DNA of 64,000 nt from NCBI RefSeq assembly GCF_002995745.1, contig NZ_PVXQ01000020.1, positions 1 through 64,000 on the forward strand. Direction: 5' to 3'. Below, piece after piece: positions 28,548 through 37,897 of the stretch. The translations under genes were made by a program, and so were the position numbers. Each line of letters begins with the position of its first letter. The first letter of the stretch is position 1. This DNA is from Clostridium vincentii (GTDB lineage Bacteria > Bacillota > Clostridia > Clostridiales > Clostridiaceae). The notes under the pieces are model-generated. The model saw only the letters and a program-made list of their open reading frames with translations, did not search any database and was not told the DNA's origin.

Positions 28548-30266
28548 TTGGCTGAAAAAAATAAATATATACAGCCTATTAATCCAACTAATGAAGAAAG
28601 ATATAAAATGATAAAGATTGCGTTAGAAGAAGGAAATCACCCAGAGGATTTTGAGGATTTAGTAAAGCTACTTAGTCCTCCAAAGGACATTACAACTATA
28701 GGAGCGCCAGGAAGCGGTAAAGGAATTAAAGTTGGAATAATAGGTGGAGGTGTAGCAGGATTGTCCGCTGCCTTTGAACTTAGAAAACTTGGATTTAATA
28801 TTACAATCTTTGAAACTCAAGAGAAACGAATTGGTGGTAGAATTTATACTCATTATTTTGATAAGGATAAAAGATTTTATGGTGAGCTTGGAGCTATGCG
28901 AATACCAGTAAGTCATGAAACTACATGGCATTATATTAATCTGTTTAAGTTAAAAACACGACCATTTATTCAATCAAATAAAAATGCATTTATTTATATA
29001 AAGAATAAACGGGTAAGAAATGATTCAGAAGGAAAAAATGTAATGGAAAAAATTTATCCTGAATTTGATCTAAAAGACTGGGAAAAAAATATGCCCTGGC
29101 AAAAACTTTTAGGGTATGCACTAGGAACTGCTTTTTTAAAAGTACCTCCATCCATAAGAAAAGAAATTCTACAGGTTAAAGAACATTACTCAAGTACAAT
29201 AGAATATTTGGATAGCTTAAGTATACGAAAAGTAATGGAAGAAATGAATTTAAGTGAGGGGGCTATAGAGTTAATATCAGGATTGATACCATTCCTTGGA
29301 GGTTTCTATTATAATAGTTACTTCGAAAATATGCAGGAAGAGTATACTGTAGATTCTGCTTTCAGGTATGAAATAGTTGGAGGCACAGTTAACCTACCCC
29401 TTTCATTTTACCAATCTCTAATTTGCAAAAGCCCTAAGGAATACATTAATATTGAAGAAAATGATTTAGGAAAAATATGTTGGAAAAATGGAAAAACAGT
29501 AACTGGTATATATGAAGGAAATAAAAAAAATAAGGTTGCCCTTGAGTATAAAAGTGAAAAGTCTTTAGAGATTTCCCGGGAAAGTTTCGACTTTGTTATT
29601 TGTGCAATTCCATTCTCTAGTCTTCGAAACGTAGATGTAAATCCTATGTTTAGCAATGAAAAAATGCAGGCAATAAAGGAAGTTAACTATGTATCATCTC
29701 AAAAAACTATTTTTATGTGTAATGAACGTTTTTGGGAAAAGGGGGATGCAGAAGAAAAAATAGTAGGAGGAGGCTCCCATACAGATTTGTCCATTGAAAC
29801 TATATGGTATCCTGGTTATCTAAATCGTGATAAAATAGAAAATAGGAAAGCTTCGAATAAACATAAAAAATCTGATTTATATGATGAAGCTGGAGTTCTT
29901 TTAGCCTCCTATAATCTTAATCAAGATGCATTGCGGTTAGGAAATCTTGATGACAGGACTAGGATTGAAGTAATAAAAAGACAAGTTGAAGAGGTTCACG
30001 GTCTTAAAAAGGGATACCTTGATTCAATAGTAGAAGAATCTAAAACTGTTCAGTGGGACAGCGAAAAGGGATTTTATGGCGGGTTTTGTTATTTTATGCC
30101 TGAACAACACAGGCTGTTTCAATATGCTATGGCAAAATCTGAATATGATAATAGAGTATACTTTGCTGGAGAACATATTTCTCCAGTACATGCCTGGATA
30201 GAAGGGTCTGTAAATACTGGCATGAAAGCTGCAAATGATATAGCAGAATGTTGTAAAAACATGTGA
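28548..30266 (+). CDS. Flavin-containing amine oxidase
   Basis: The 572-residue protein has the FAD dinucleotide motif VGIIGGGVAGLSAAFELRKL at about residues 63-82. Next come the GGRIYTHYF and GELGAMRIP segments of the monoamine/L-amino-acid oxidase family, and the C-terminal FAGEHISPVHAWIEGSVNTG that closes the FAD site. It starts with TTG at 28548, with GGGGAG upstream. It probably oxidises an amino acid or amine. How the flavin is reoxidised in an anaerobe is unclear. A U32-family gene follows after 46 bases and may be co-transcribed. Confidence 0.87.
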   Translation: MAEKNKYIQPINPTNEERYKMIKIALEEGNHPEDFEDLVKLLSPPKDITTIGAPGSGKGIKVGIIGGGVAGLSAAFELRKLGFNITIFETQEKRIGGRIYTHYFDKDKRFYGELGAMRIPVSHETTWHYINLFKLKTRPFIQSNKNAFIYIKNKRVRNDSEGKNVMEKIYPEFDLKDWEKNMPWQKLLGYALGTAFLKVPPSIRKEILQVKEHYSSTIEYLDSLSIRKVMEEMNLSEGAIELISGLIPFLGGFYYNSYFENMQEEYTVDSAFRYEIVGGTVNLPLSFYQSLICKSPKEYINIEENDLGKICWKNGKTVTGIYEGNKKNKVALEYKSEKSLEISRESFDFVICAIPFSSLRNVDVNPMFSNEKMQAIKEVNYVSSQKTIFMCNERFWEKGDAEEKIVGGGSHTDLSIETIWYPGYLNRDKIENRKASNKHKKSDLYDEAGVLLASYNLNQDALRLGNLDDRTRIEVIKRQVEEVHGLKKGYLDSIVEESKTVQWDSEKGFYGGFCYFMPEQHRLFQYAMAKSEYDNRVYFAGEHISPVHAWIEGSVNTGMKAANDIAECCKNM

Positions 30267-30312
30267 TAAAAAATTAGTTGTAATTAAAAATAAAGGATTT
30301 GAGGAAAACAAA

Positions 30313-31548
30313 ATGATAAAAAAGTATAATAAACCGGAACTTTTAGCACCAGCAGGTGGATTAGAAAAATTGAAAATTGCCTTTCAATATGGTGCAGATG
30401 CTGTATATTTTGGGGGGAAAGCATTTTCTTTAAGAGCAGCAGCTCAAAATTTTTCCTATGAGGACATGGAAGAAGGTATTAAAATAGCTCATAGCCTTGG
30501 TAAAAAAATGTACTGTACAGTAAATATAATGCCAAGAAATGAGGAAATAGAAAAACTTCGCGAATTTCTTAAAAAACTTGAGGAAATAGGAATTGATGCT
30601 GTTTTAGTATCAGACCTTGGGGTATTTGCAACTGTAAAGAAACATACTAATATTCCAATTCATATTAGTACACAAGCTAATACAATAAATTACGAGGCTT
30701 GCAATATGTGGGAAGGTCTTGGAGCAGAAAGAGTTGTTTTAGCAAGAGAATGCTCTCTTAAGGACATTAAAGAGATTAGAAAAAACATTTCAAAAGAATT
30801 AGAGTTAGAAGTTTTTGTTCATGGTTCCATGTGTATGTCCTATTCAGGAAGATGTTTACTTTCAAGCTATATGACGGGTAGAGATTCAAATCGTGGTTCT
30901 TGTGCACAGTCATGTAGATGGAAGTATTCATTAATGGAGGAAAAAAGACCTGGAGAATATTTCCCCATAGAAGAAGATTCTAATGGAACATATATTATGA
31001 ATTCAAAAGATTTATGTATGATACAACATATCCCCGAGCTTATGGAAGCTGGAATTTCTTCTTTAAAAATTGAAGGTCGAAATAAGAGTGAGTATTATGT
31101 TGCTATAATCGTAAATGCTTATAGGAAAGCCATTGATTTATATTATAGTAATCCTGAAAATTATGAATTACCTAAAGAGATATACAATGAAATTTATAAA
31201 GTAAGTCATAGAGAATATAATACTGGATTTTTCTTCAATGAACCTAAAGCAGATGGGATGATTTATAATACTAATGATCATATTAGAGAATATGATGTTG
31301 TAGCAATTGTACATGATTATAATGAAAAAACTCAAATTGCTCTTTGTAAGCAAAGAAATAAGTTTATATTAGGGGATAAGGTTGAAATACTAACTCCTGA
31401 TTCAGTAGGAGATTCCTTTGTTATTGAAGAATTGTTTAATGAAAATGGGAAAGCCATAGAAGAATGTCCCCATCCTGGGATGATGTGTAAGGTTAAAATC
31501 CCATTTAGTGTAGAAAAAAATAGTTTTATTAGAAAAAAATTAAATTAA
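30313..31548 (+). CDS. Peptidase U32 family protein
   Basis: The 411-residue protein starts with PELLAPAGGLEKLKIAFQYG and has the U32 core HGSMCMSYSGRCLLSSYMTG. Conserved cysteines (RGSCAQSCRW) and SLKIEGRNKSEYYV follow. Many members are not proteases but RNA-hydroxylation factors (RlhA/TrhP type) that carry cysteine ligands; this one fits the TrhP-like layout in length and motifs. The precise substrate is an inference. A terminator follows. Confidence 0.9.
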   Translation: MIKKYNKPELLAPAGGLEKLKIAFQYGADAVYFGGKAFSLRAAAQNFSYEDMEEGIKIAHSLGKKMYCTVNIMPRNEEIEKLREFLKKLEEIGIDAVLVSDLGVFATVKKHTNIPIHISTQANTINYEACNMWEGLGAERVVLARECSLKDIKEIRKNISKELELEVFVHGSMCMSYSGRCLLSSYMTGRDSNRGSCAQSCRWKYSLMEEKRPGEYFPIEEDSNGTYIMNSKDLCMIQHIPELMEAGISSLKIEGRNKSEYYVAIIVNAYRKAIDLYYSNPENYELPKEIYNEIYKVSHREYNTGFFFNEPKADGMIYNTNDHIREYDVVAIVHDYNEKTQIALCKQRNKFILGDKVEILTPDSVGDSFVIEELFNENGKAIEECPHPGMMCKVKIPFSVEKNSFIRKKLN

Positions 31549-31555
31549 GAAGCAT

Positions 31556-31595
31556 AAAGGAAGTATGTTAATGAAAATTAGCATACTTCCTTTTT
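31556..31595. terminator. Bidirectional terminator between convergent genes
   Basis: AAAGGAAGTATG pairs with CATACTTCCTTT, extended by inner TAAT/ATTA pairing, with T-rich flank on the plus strand. It lies between the U32 gene and the convergent GntR gene. Confidence 0.82.
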
Positions 31596-31597
31596 GT

Positions 31598-32308
31598 TTA
31601 TATAGTATTCACGATAACCGTGTTAAATTTGAAATCCTCATAACAGTGATGAGTTTTGGAATATTCAAATATTTTACCATTTTCCAAGAAAGATATTTTT
31701 TCAACTTCCATAATAAAATCATTTTCTGTAAGATTTAAATATTGAATATCCCTTATATTAGCTTTATCCCCTTTTATAGAAATATGTGCACTTTGAATTT
31801 TATGACCTAATTCCTTTGTTATGTAGTCATATATTGAGTCTTCAATATGCTTTTTCTTTAGGCCTGGAATAACATATAAAGGCATATAGGTTTCTTCTAT
31901 TACTTTAGGAAGGTTGTCTATAGTGCGTAGCCTTATAATTTTATATACAAAGTCATCAGTTATATTTAAATTTTCAGCTATTTCTTTATCTGGAGTAATG
32001 ACAGAAAATTCTATTACAGTAGATTTTATATGTTCTTTTCCAAATTTTTTAGAATAACCGCAAAAATGTTCTAATTGGATAGTTGCTATTGGGGATAGGT
32101 TTTCTTTTACGTATGTACCAGACCCTTGACGCCTTATTAGCAGCCCTTCTTGGACAAGGAGGTCTAAAGCTTTGGTAATAGTTAATTTACTGTAGGAGAA
32201 CTCTTGAGCTAAGGAATTACCATCAGGAATCTTTTCATTAGTTTTATAAACTTGAGTTTGTATTTTCTTTTTAATATCATTATAGACAACTTTATATTTT
32301 GGAAGCAT
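31598..32308 (-). CDS. GntR/HutC family regulator with UTRA domain
   Basis: The 236-residue protein has a GntR winged helix at the N-terminus (PDGNSLAQEFSYSKLTITKA, then LLIRRQGSGTYV) and a UTRA ligand-binding domain (about 80-235) with the VYKIIRLRTIDNLPKVIEETY core. UTRA regulators usually sense sugar phosphates or amino acids. An 11-bp-arm palindrome lies about 45-75 bases upstream. It is divergent from two L,D-transpeptidase genes, which are candidate targets. Confidence 0.92.
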   Translation of the reverse strand: MLPKYKVVYNDIKKKIQTQVYKTNEKIPDGNSLAQEFSYSKLTITKALDLLVQEGLLIRRQGSGTYVKENLSPIATIQLEHFCGYSKKFGKEHIKSTVIEFSVITPDKEIAENLNITDDFVYKIIRLRTIDNLPKVIEETYMPLYVIPGLKKKHIEDSIYDYITKELGHKIQSAHISIKGDKANIRDIQYLNLTENDFIMEVEKISFLENGKIFEYSKTHHCYEDFKFNTVIVNTI

Positions 32309-32353
32309 AGTTAATCGTTCCTTCCTATTCTTAATGAATATATTATATAATAA

Positions 32354-32383
32354 TTTACAAAATAAATATATCTATTTTGTAAA
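32354..32383. promoter_or_regulatory. Perfect palindrome, candidate GntR operator
   Basis: TTTACAAAATA (32354-32364) and TATTTTGTAAA (32373-32383) are exact inverted repeats with an 8-base spacer, between the GntR gene and the first L,D-transpeptidase. A further TTTACAAATA half-site lies near 32488. Confidence 0.6.
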
Positions 32384-32563
32384 ATATATGTAATTTTTAA
32401 ATAAATTTAAGATGAATGTATTCCTTTAATTAGGATAAAAACTTTGTAATTAAGCAATTCTAAGGTATGCTGTAGAACAATATAAAATTTACAAATAAAA
32501 GAATAAATAAATATAATAAAATGGAAAAAGAGCAATTATTTTGTTATAATAATATAAGGGGCG

Positions 32564-33961
32564 GTGACTATTATAAAAATTCAAGTAAAAAAATATCGTA
32601 AAATAATAAAAAGCGTAATAATTTGTTTTTGTACCTTGTTAATTATTTATTTAGGTTTATCAATATATTTTAGCAATCATTTTTATTTTGGAACTGTAAT
32701 AAACGGAATTAATGTTTCAGCTAAAACAGTAGAGCAAGCGGATGAAGAAATAGCATCTTCAATTAATTCATATACACTTGAACTAGCAGAGCGAGGAGAT
32801 GTGAAAGAACAAATTAAAGCAACTGATATTGACTTAAAATATGATTCGGAAGGTAAAACTCAAACCTTAAAAGATAGTCAGAATTCTTTCGGATGGATTC
32901 TTGAACTATTTAAAACAGAGACTTCTCAGATGGATGAGATAGTTTCATATAATGAAGACTTATTAAAAGAAATTTTTAATAAACTTTCATGTTTTGATAT
33001 TAATAATGTGATTGATCCTAAAAGTGCTACTGTAGAATATAGGGATACAGTCTATGAAATATCTGAAGAGGTTTATGGAAATAAGGTTAATAAAGATATT
33101 TTATATGATAATGTGGTAAATGCAATTATTAATGATGAAAAAATAGTGAATTTAGAAGATATAGATAGTTATGAAGTTCCAATGTATAATAAGGATTCTC
33201 AAGAAGTTATAGCTGCTAAAGACACATTAAACCAATATCTAACTTCAAAAATAACTTATACTATTGGTGGGGCATCAGAATTCTTAGATGGTTCTACAAT
33301 CAATAAATGGTTAGGTGTTGATGAAAACTTTGAAGTTATAATAGATGAAGATAAAGTAGCAGATTATGTAGATACATTAGGTAGTAAGTATAATACTGCT
33401 GGAAGAACAAGAGATTTTGTTACAACATCGAAAGTACAAACAAAAATTAGCGGTGGTAATTATGGATGGATAATAGATAGATATCAAGAAGTTCAGGATA
33501 TAATTGCATCTGTAAAAGATGGACAAGTTATAACAAAAGAACCCAAATATAGTAGTACTACTATAGCTCACAGTACTAATGATATTGGAAATACTTATAT
33601 AGAAATTAATTTCACAAAACAACATTTATGGTTTTACAAAGATGGAGCTATAATTGCAGAAGGAGATGTTGTTACTGGAGATATAAGCAAGAAGACTGCA
33701 ACACCAACAGGTGTTTATGTGTTAAATAGTAAAGAAAAAAATTCTACTCTAAGAGGAGAAGATTATGCTACACCTGTTGGATTCTGGATGCCATTTAATC
33801 AAGGGATCGGTCTTCATGATGCTATTTGGAGAGACAAATTCGGAAAGGAAATTTATAAAACAAATGGATCTCATGGTTGCATAAATGCACCTTACGAATT
33901 AGCAAAGGTTGTTTATGAGAACATTAAAGTAGGTACTCCGGTTGTTTGCTATTACGAATAA
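32564..33961 (+). CDS. Membrane-anchored L,D-transpeptidase (YkuD) with peptidoglycan-binding domains
   Basis: The product is about 465 residues. A short basic N-terminus and one TM helix (about 15-35) precede an extracellular region with two PG_binding_4-like modules. A C-terminal YkuD domain carries SHGCINAP, the catalytic His-x-Cys, near residue 436. The family makes 3-3 peptidoglycan cross-links or links proteins to the wall. The GTG start at 32564 has only 2 bases between it and AAGGGG; an in-frame ATT at 32570 has the ideal 8-base spacing and may be the real start. A close paralogue follows. Confidence 0.9.
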   Translation: MTIIKIQVKKYRKIIKSVIICFCTLLIIYLGLSIYFSNHFYFGTVINGINVSAKTVEQADEEIASSINSYTLELAERGDVKEQIKATDIDLKYDSEGKTQTLKDSQNSFGWILELFKTETSQMDEIVSYNEDLLKEIFNKLSCFDINNVIDPKSATVEYRDTVYEISEEVYGNKVNKDILYDNVVNAIINDEKIVNLEDIDSYEVPMYNKDSQEVIAAKDTLNQYLTSKITYTIGGASEFLDGSTINKWLGVDENFEVIIDEDKVADYVDTLGSKYNTAGRTRDFVTTSKVQTKISGGNYGWIIDRYQEVQDIIASVKDGQVITKEPKYSSTTIAHSTNDIGNTYIEINFTKQHLWFYKDGAIIAEGDVVTGDISKKTATPTGVYVLNSKEKNSTLRGEDYATPVGFWMPFNQGIGLHDAIWRDKFGKEIYKTNGSHGCINAPYELAKVVYENIKVGTPVVCYYE

Positions 33962-33980
33962 CATCCTAGGAGAATAAATA

Positions 33981-34024
33981 AAAGAGTTACAACACTTTTA
34001 ATAAGTGTTGTAGCTCTTTTTTTT
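33981..34024 (+). terminator. Terminator between the two L,D-transpeptidase genes
   Basis: AAAGAGTTACAACACTT pairs with AAGTGTTGTAGCTCTTT with a single mismatch and is followed by eight Ts. The two paralogues are therefore separate transcription units. Confidence 0.88.
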
Positions 34025-34173
34025 GTTGCAAAAAATACATTAGAAGCAAGGTTAATAATAATTGGATTAAATAGAAGTCGCTAAACATAATATATAATAT
34101 CAGAAATTTTAAAAATAAATAGAGCATTATTTACAATATTTGGTATAATAGTATAAAAAGGGGGCTAGAATTT

Positions 34174-35562
34174 ATGGAAATTGAAAAAAGTAAACTTATT
34201 AAAAATAAATTCAAAAAAAATAAGAAAGGTATTATAATTTCTTTTTGTATCATATTTATAATATATTTGGGGGTATCAATATATTTTAACAATCATTTTT
34301 ATTTTAGTACTAAAATAAATAGCATTAATGTTTCAACTAAAACTGTTGAGGAAGTAGGTGAAGAAATTCAGACATACACCTTAACGTTAGAGGGACGAGG
34401 GTCTATAAATGAGGAAATGAAAGCAGAAGATATTAATCTACAATATGCCTCAGAGGATAAAATACAAGCTTTAAAAGATAGTCAAAGTCCATTTGGATGG
34501 ATTTCTTCTGCTTTTGATAAGGCCGAGAATGAAGTACCTGATATAGTGACTTATGATAAAGAACTATTAAAAACATACTTAGATAAACTTTCTTATTTTG
34601 ATAGTAGTACAATAATTGAATCACAAAATCCTAAATTTGAATACACCGATAGTGGTTATAAAATTATAGATGAAGTTTATGGGAATAAAATCAATAAAGA
34701 CATCTTAGTTGAGAATGTGGTAAATGCAATTTATTCTGGAGAAACCACAATAAACTTAGAATCAATAAATTGTTATGAAAATCCAAAATACATTGCAAGT
34801 TCTCAAGAAGTACTTGATGCTAAAAACAATCTTGATAAATATGCAGCTTCAAAAATTACCTATACTTTTGGAGAAAGAACTGAAGTTGTAGATGGTACTG
34901 TAATTAAGGATTGGATACAAGTTGATGAAAATATGGGTATTATATTAAATGAGGAAAAAATTGAAGATTATGTAGATACTTTAGGAAGTAAGTATAATAC
35001 AGTTGGAATTACAAGAGACTTCAAGACATCCTCAGGGACAACTATAAAAGTAAGTGGTGGAACTTATGGCTGGCTTATTGATAGTTCAGAAGAAGTTCAA
35101 GCCTTAATTGCATCGGTAACAGAGGGACAAACCATAACAAAGGAACCCATATATAGTCAAGCTGGGGCAGATAGAAATTCTAATGATATTGGGAACACTT
35201 ATGTTGAGATTAGTTTATCAAATCAACATTTAACTTTTTATAAAAATGGTTCTATTATTGTAGAAGGAAATGTGGTTACAGGAAATGTAAGCAATGGAAC
35301 AGCAACCCCATCAGGAACTTATAATTTAGTATATAAAGAAAAAAATGCTACACTGAAAGGTGATGGTTACGCAACACCTGTTAGTTATTGGATGCCATTT
35401 AATAATGGAATCGGAATTCATGATGCAAATTGGAGATCAACCTTTGGAGGAAGTATATATAAATCAAGTGGATCACATGGCTGTATAAATGCACCATATA
35501 GCTTGGCAAGTACATTATTTAACAATATTGACGAAGGTACTCCGGTAGTTTGTTATTATTAA
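34174..35562 (+). CDS. Second membrane-anchored L,D-transpeptidase (YkuD), tandem paralogue
   Basis: The 462-residue protein has the same layout as the preceding one: basic N-terminus, TM helix, PG_binding_4-like region, and YkuD domain with GSHGCINAPY near residue 436. Long shared blocks such as YGNKINKDIL and VDTLGSKYNT show a tandem duplication followed by divergence. It has a clear ATG with GGGGG upstream, its own leader and a following terminator. Confidence 0.92.
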   Translation: MEIEKSKLIKNKFKKNKKGIIISFCIIFIIYLGVSIYFNNHFYFSTKINSINVSTKTVEEVGEEIQTYTLTLEGRGSINEEMKAEDINLQYASEDKIQALKDSQSPFGWISSAFDKAENEVPDIVTYDKELLKTYLDKLSYFDSSTIIESQNPKFEYTDSGYKIIDEVYGNKINKDILVENVVNAIYSGETTINLESINCYENPKYIASSQEVLDAKNNLDKYAASKITYTFGERTEVVDGTVIKDWIQVDENMGIILNEEKIEDYVDTLGSKYNTVGITRDFKTSSGTTIKVSGGTYGWLIDSSEEVQALIASVTEGQTITKEPIYSQAGADRNSNDIGNTYVEISLSNQHLTFYKNGSIIVEGNVVTGNVSNGTATPSGTYNLVYKEKNATLKGDGYATPVSYWMPFNNGIGIHDANWRSTFGGSIYKSSGSHGCINAPYSLASTLFNNIDEGTPVVCYY

Positions 35563-35574
35563 ATATTAAATATG

Positions 35575-35608
35575 AAAAACTTCAATCTTTTATAGGTTGG
35601 AGTTTTTT
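35575..35608 (+). terminator. Terminator after the second L,D-transpeptidase
   Basis: AAAAACTTCAATC pairs with GGTTGGAGTTTTT using G-U wobbles, and the T tract follows directly. Confidence 0.75.
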
Positions 35609-35671
35609 GTGTTAAATTATAAATTGTTGTGATATAATAATTAAAATAATAAGTTAAGAGAGGTATATTTT

Positions 35672-36235
35672 ATGAGAAAACTAGATGAAATACTTCAATA
35701 TAATAATAAATTTGTTAAAGATAAAATTTATGAACAGTATGCGACATCAAAAAACCCTGATAAAAAAATAGTCATTTTATCTTGTATGGATACTAGATTA
35801 ACTGATTTACTTCCAAAGGCATTAAATCTTAAAAATGGATATGCTAAAATTATAAAAAATGCAGGGGCAGCGATAATGCATCCCTTTGGTAGTATAACAA
35901 GAAGCATTATGGTAGCCATATATGAATTTCAAGTTGATGAAGTTTTAGTTATTGGACATCATAATTGTGGTATGTGTAACTTAAATACTAAGAAAATGAC
36001 AGATAAATTTTTAGATAGAGGTATATCAAAAGATGTTATAGATACATTATTTCATTCTGGAATTGATATAAAAAAATGGTTAAAAGGTTTTGATTCTGTA
36101 GAAGAGTCTATAAAAGATAGTGTAGAGATGATAAAAAATCATCCCTTAACACCTAAGGATGTTATTGTTCATGGGCTTGTTATATCCCCAGAAACCGGTG
36201 AATTACAAGTGATTATTAATGGATATGAAAAATAA
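35672..36235 (+). CDS. Beta-class carbonic anhydrase
   Basis: The 187-residue protein carries the zinc ligands of beta carbonic anhydrases: Cys and Asp-Arg in SCMDTRLTDL, and His/Cys in GHHNCGMCNL. RNAGA-type NAGAAI lies between them. It interconverts CO2 and bicarbonate in the cytoplasm. Bicarbonate supply could serve the pyruvate carboxylase encoded 8 kb downstream, but that link is only inferred. It is a single gene with its own terminator. Confidence 0.92.
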   Translation: MRKLDEILQYNNKFVKDKIYEQYATSKNPDKKIVILSCMDTRLTDLLPKALNLKNGYAKIIKNAGAAIMHPFGSITRSIMVAIYEFQVDEVLVIGHHNCGMCNLNTKKMTDKFLDRGISKDVIDTLFHSGIDIKKWLKGFDSVEESIKDSVEMIKNHPLTPKDVIVHGLVISPETGELQVIINGYEK

Positions 36236-36253
36236 ATAAAATATAATTTTAAT

Positions 36254-36297
36254 ACAGGTGCTAGCCGCAGTGGGGGCTAGTGCCTGTAATTTTTTTC
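36254..36297 (+). terminator. Terminator after carbonic anhydrase
   Basis: ACAGG plus GCTAGCC pairs with GGGCTAG plus CCTGT, with a small internal mismatch, and is followed by AATTTTTTT. Confidence 0.85.
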
Positions 36298-36400
36298 TTT
36301 GTTTTGAGAATAAATTACCATTGACAAAATAATAGAAAAGCTGGTATTGTTTAAACATATTAAACAGATAAGTTTTATATATAAATGAGGGGGATAAATT

Positions 36401-37807
36401 ATGGACAGTACATTTTTTACGGATTTTATAATGATTACTAATTTCAAAACAATATTATTTATAATAGGTTTGCTAGGAATATTTTTTGTTATAAATAAGC
36501 TGGATAGAAAAAAGGTTAAATTTTCAAAACGTATGATTTTATCAACAGTATTAGGATTAGTACTTGGACTCGCAATTCAGTTAGTGGCTGGATTTCCGAG
36601 TGATACGACGGAAGTTAAATGGATAGGAGAAGTAACCAAATGGTATGGGTTAGTTGGTTATGGATTTATGGATTTATTGAAATTGTTAGTTGTACCATTA
36701 GTTTTTCTTTCAATTCTAAAAGTTATTATAAATATGAAAGACAATCAAAGTTTAGGCAAGATAACATTTAGATCAGTATCTATTTTGCTTGGAACCACAG
36801 CAATTGCTTCAGTTGTTGCTATTATTATAGGTAATCTATTTAAACTTGGCGTTGGAGGAGAAGTAATTCAAAGTGAAGTTGAATTAAAGGACATTAGTTC
36901 ATTTGTAGATACTATAAGAGGATTAATTCCATCTAATGCAATAAAGGCTATGGCAGAGGCTAATGTTGTTGGTTTAGTTATATTTGCTGCATTCCTTGGG
37001 ATTGCTATAAAAAGATTAAATAAGAAACATGAAGAATTGATTAAACCTGCTGTAGATCTTATAGAAGTATTTTATAAAATAATGATAAGTGTTGCAATGA
37101 CAATTATTAAGTTTATGCCTTATGCTGTAATACCATTACTTGCAAGTACAATTGCAGGAAAGGGAATAGCTGCAATAATTAGTGTAATTAATTTCATAGT
37201 CGCACTCTATGTAAGTATCGCTATAGTATTTGTTATACATCTTATAATAATTGCTTTAAATGGATTAAACCCAATTAAATATTTAAAGAATGTTATTGAA
37301 CCATTGATTTTAGCTTTTACTTCACGGTCAAGTCTTGGAACTTTACCAGTTACTATAAAGACTTTGACAGAAAAAGTAGGAGTTGAAAATGGGATTTCAA
37401 GCTTTGCAGGAAGTTTAGGAGCTAATATTGGCATGAATGGTTGTGCTGCTATATATCCTGCATTAATGACTATTACAATTGCAAACATGTCTGGTACACC
37501 AATGAACTTTAGTTTTTATGCTATGTTAATAGTTGTAATTGTTGTAAGTTCACTTGGGATAGCGGGATTGCCAGGAACTGCAATAATGTCAGTTTCAGTT
37601 GTAATATCAGGTATGGGAATGGGAGCTTATTTTCCACTTGCAGGAGCAATTCTTGCAATAGACCCTATTTTAGATATGGGACGTACAATGCTTAATGTAA
37701 ATGGTGCAATGGTAGCTGGAGTTACTGTTGCAAATAGTGTTAATGAATTAGATAAAGATGTTTTTAATAGTGTCAATGTGAAAGATTCATTAGCTGAACA
37801 AGAATAA
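36401..37807 (+). CDS. Dicarboxylate/amino acid:cation symporter, TcyP-like
   Basis: The 468-residue integral membrane protein belongs to the glutamate-transporter fold family. The multi-helix N-terminal half ends before the SRSSLGTLPVT serine-rich hairpin, and the NGCAAIYPALM and conserved aspartate-rich C-terminal core follow. The early segment WYGLVGYGFMDLLKLLVVPL resembles the TcyP/YdjN L-cystine subfamily more than GltP. Cystine or a dicarboxylate is the probable substrate. GGGGGA precedes the ATG. Single gene, with a terminator after it. Confidence 0.82.
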   Translation: MDSTFFTDFIMITNFKTILFIIGLLGIFFVINKLDRKKVKFSKRMILSTVLGLVLGLAIQLVAGFPSDTTEVKWIGEVTKWYGLVGYGFMDLLKLLVVPLVFLSILKVIINMKDNQSLGKITFRSVSILLGTTAIASVVAIIIGNLFKLGVGGEVIQSEVELKDISSFVDTIRGLIPSNAIKAMAEANVVGLVIFAAFLGIAIKRLNKKHEELIKPAVDLIEVFYKIMISVAMTIIKFMPYAVIPLLASTIAGKGIAAIISVINFIVALYVSIAIVFVIHLIIIALNGLNPIKYLKNVIEPLILAFTSRSSLGTLPVTIKTLTEKVGVENGISSFAGSLGANIGMNGCAAIYPALMTITIANMSGTPMNFSFYAMLIVVIVVSSLGIAGLPGTAIMSVSVVISGMGMGAYFPLAGAILAIDPILDMGRTMLNVNGAMVAGVTVANSVNELDKDVFNSVNVKDSLAEQE

Positions 37808-37857
37808 TAACTTTAATATAGTGCAGATATAATAACTAAGAGAAGAAAATAGCAATG

Positions 37858-37890
37858 AAAAAAACAGGTATTAATAAATACCTGTTTTTA
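37858..37890. terminator. Bidirectional terminator
   Basis: AAAAACAGGTATT and AATACCTGTTTTT form a perfect stem with an AATA loop between the convergent symporter and zinc-finger protein genes. Confidence 0.85.
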
Positions 37891-37897
37891 ATTTTAC

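Noticed and set aside
32309-32563. Riboswitch in the leader of the first L,D-transpeptidase
   Set aside because: Only a DNA palindrome fitting a repressor operator is evident; no aptamer-like conserved core or following terminator was seen.
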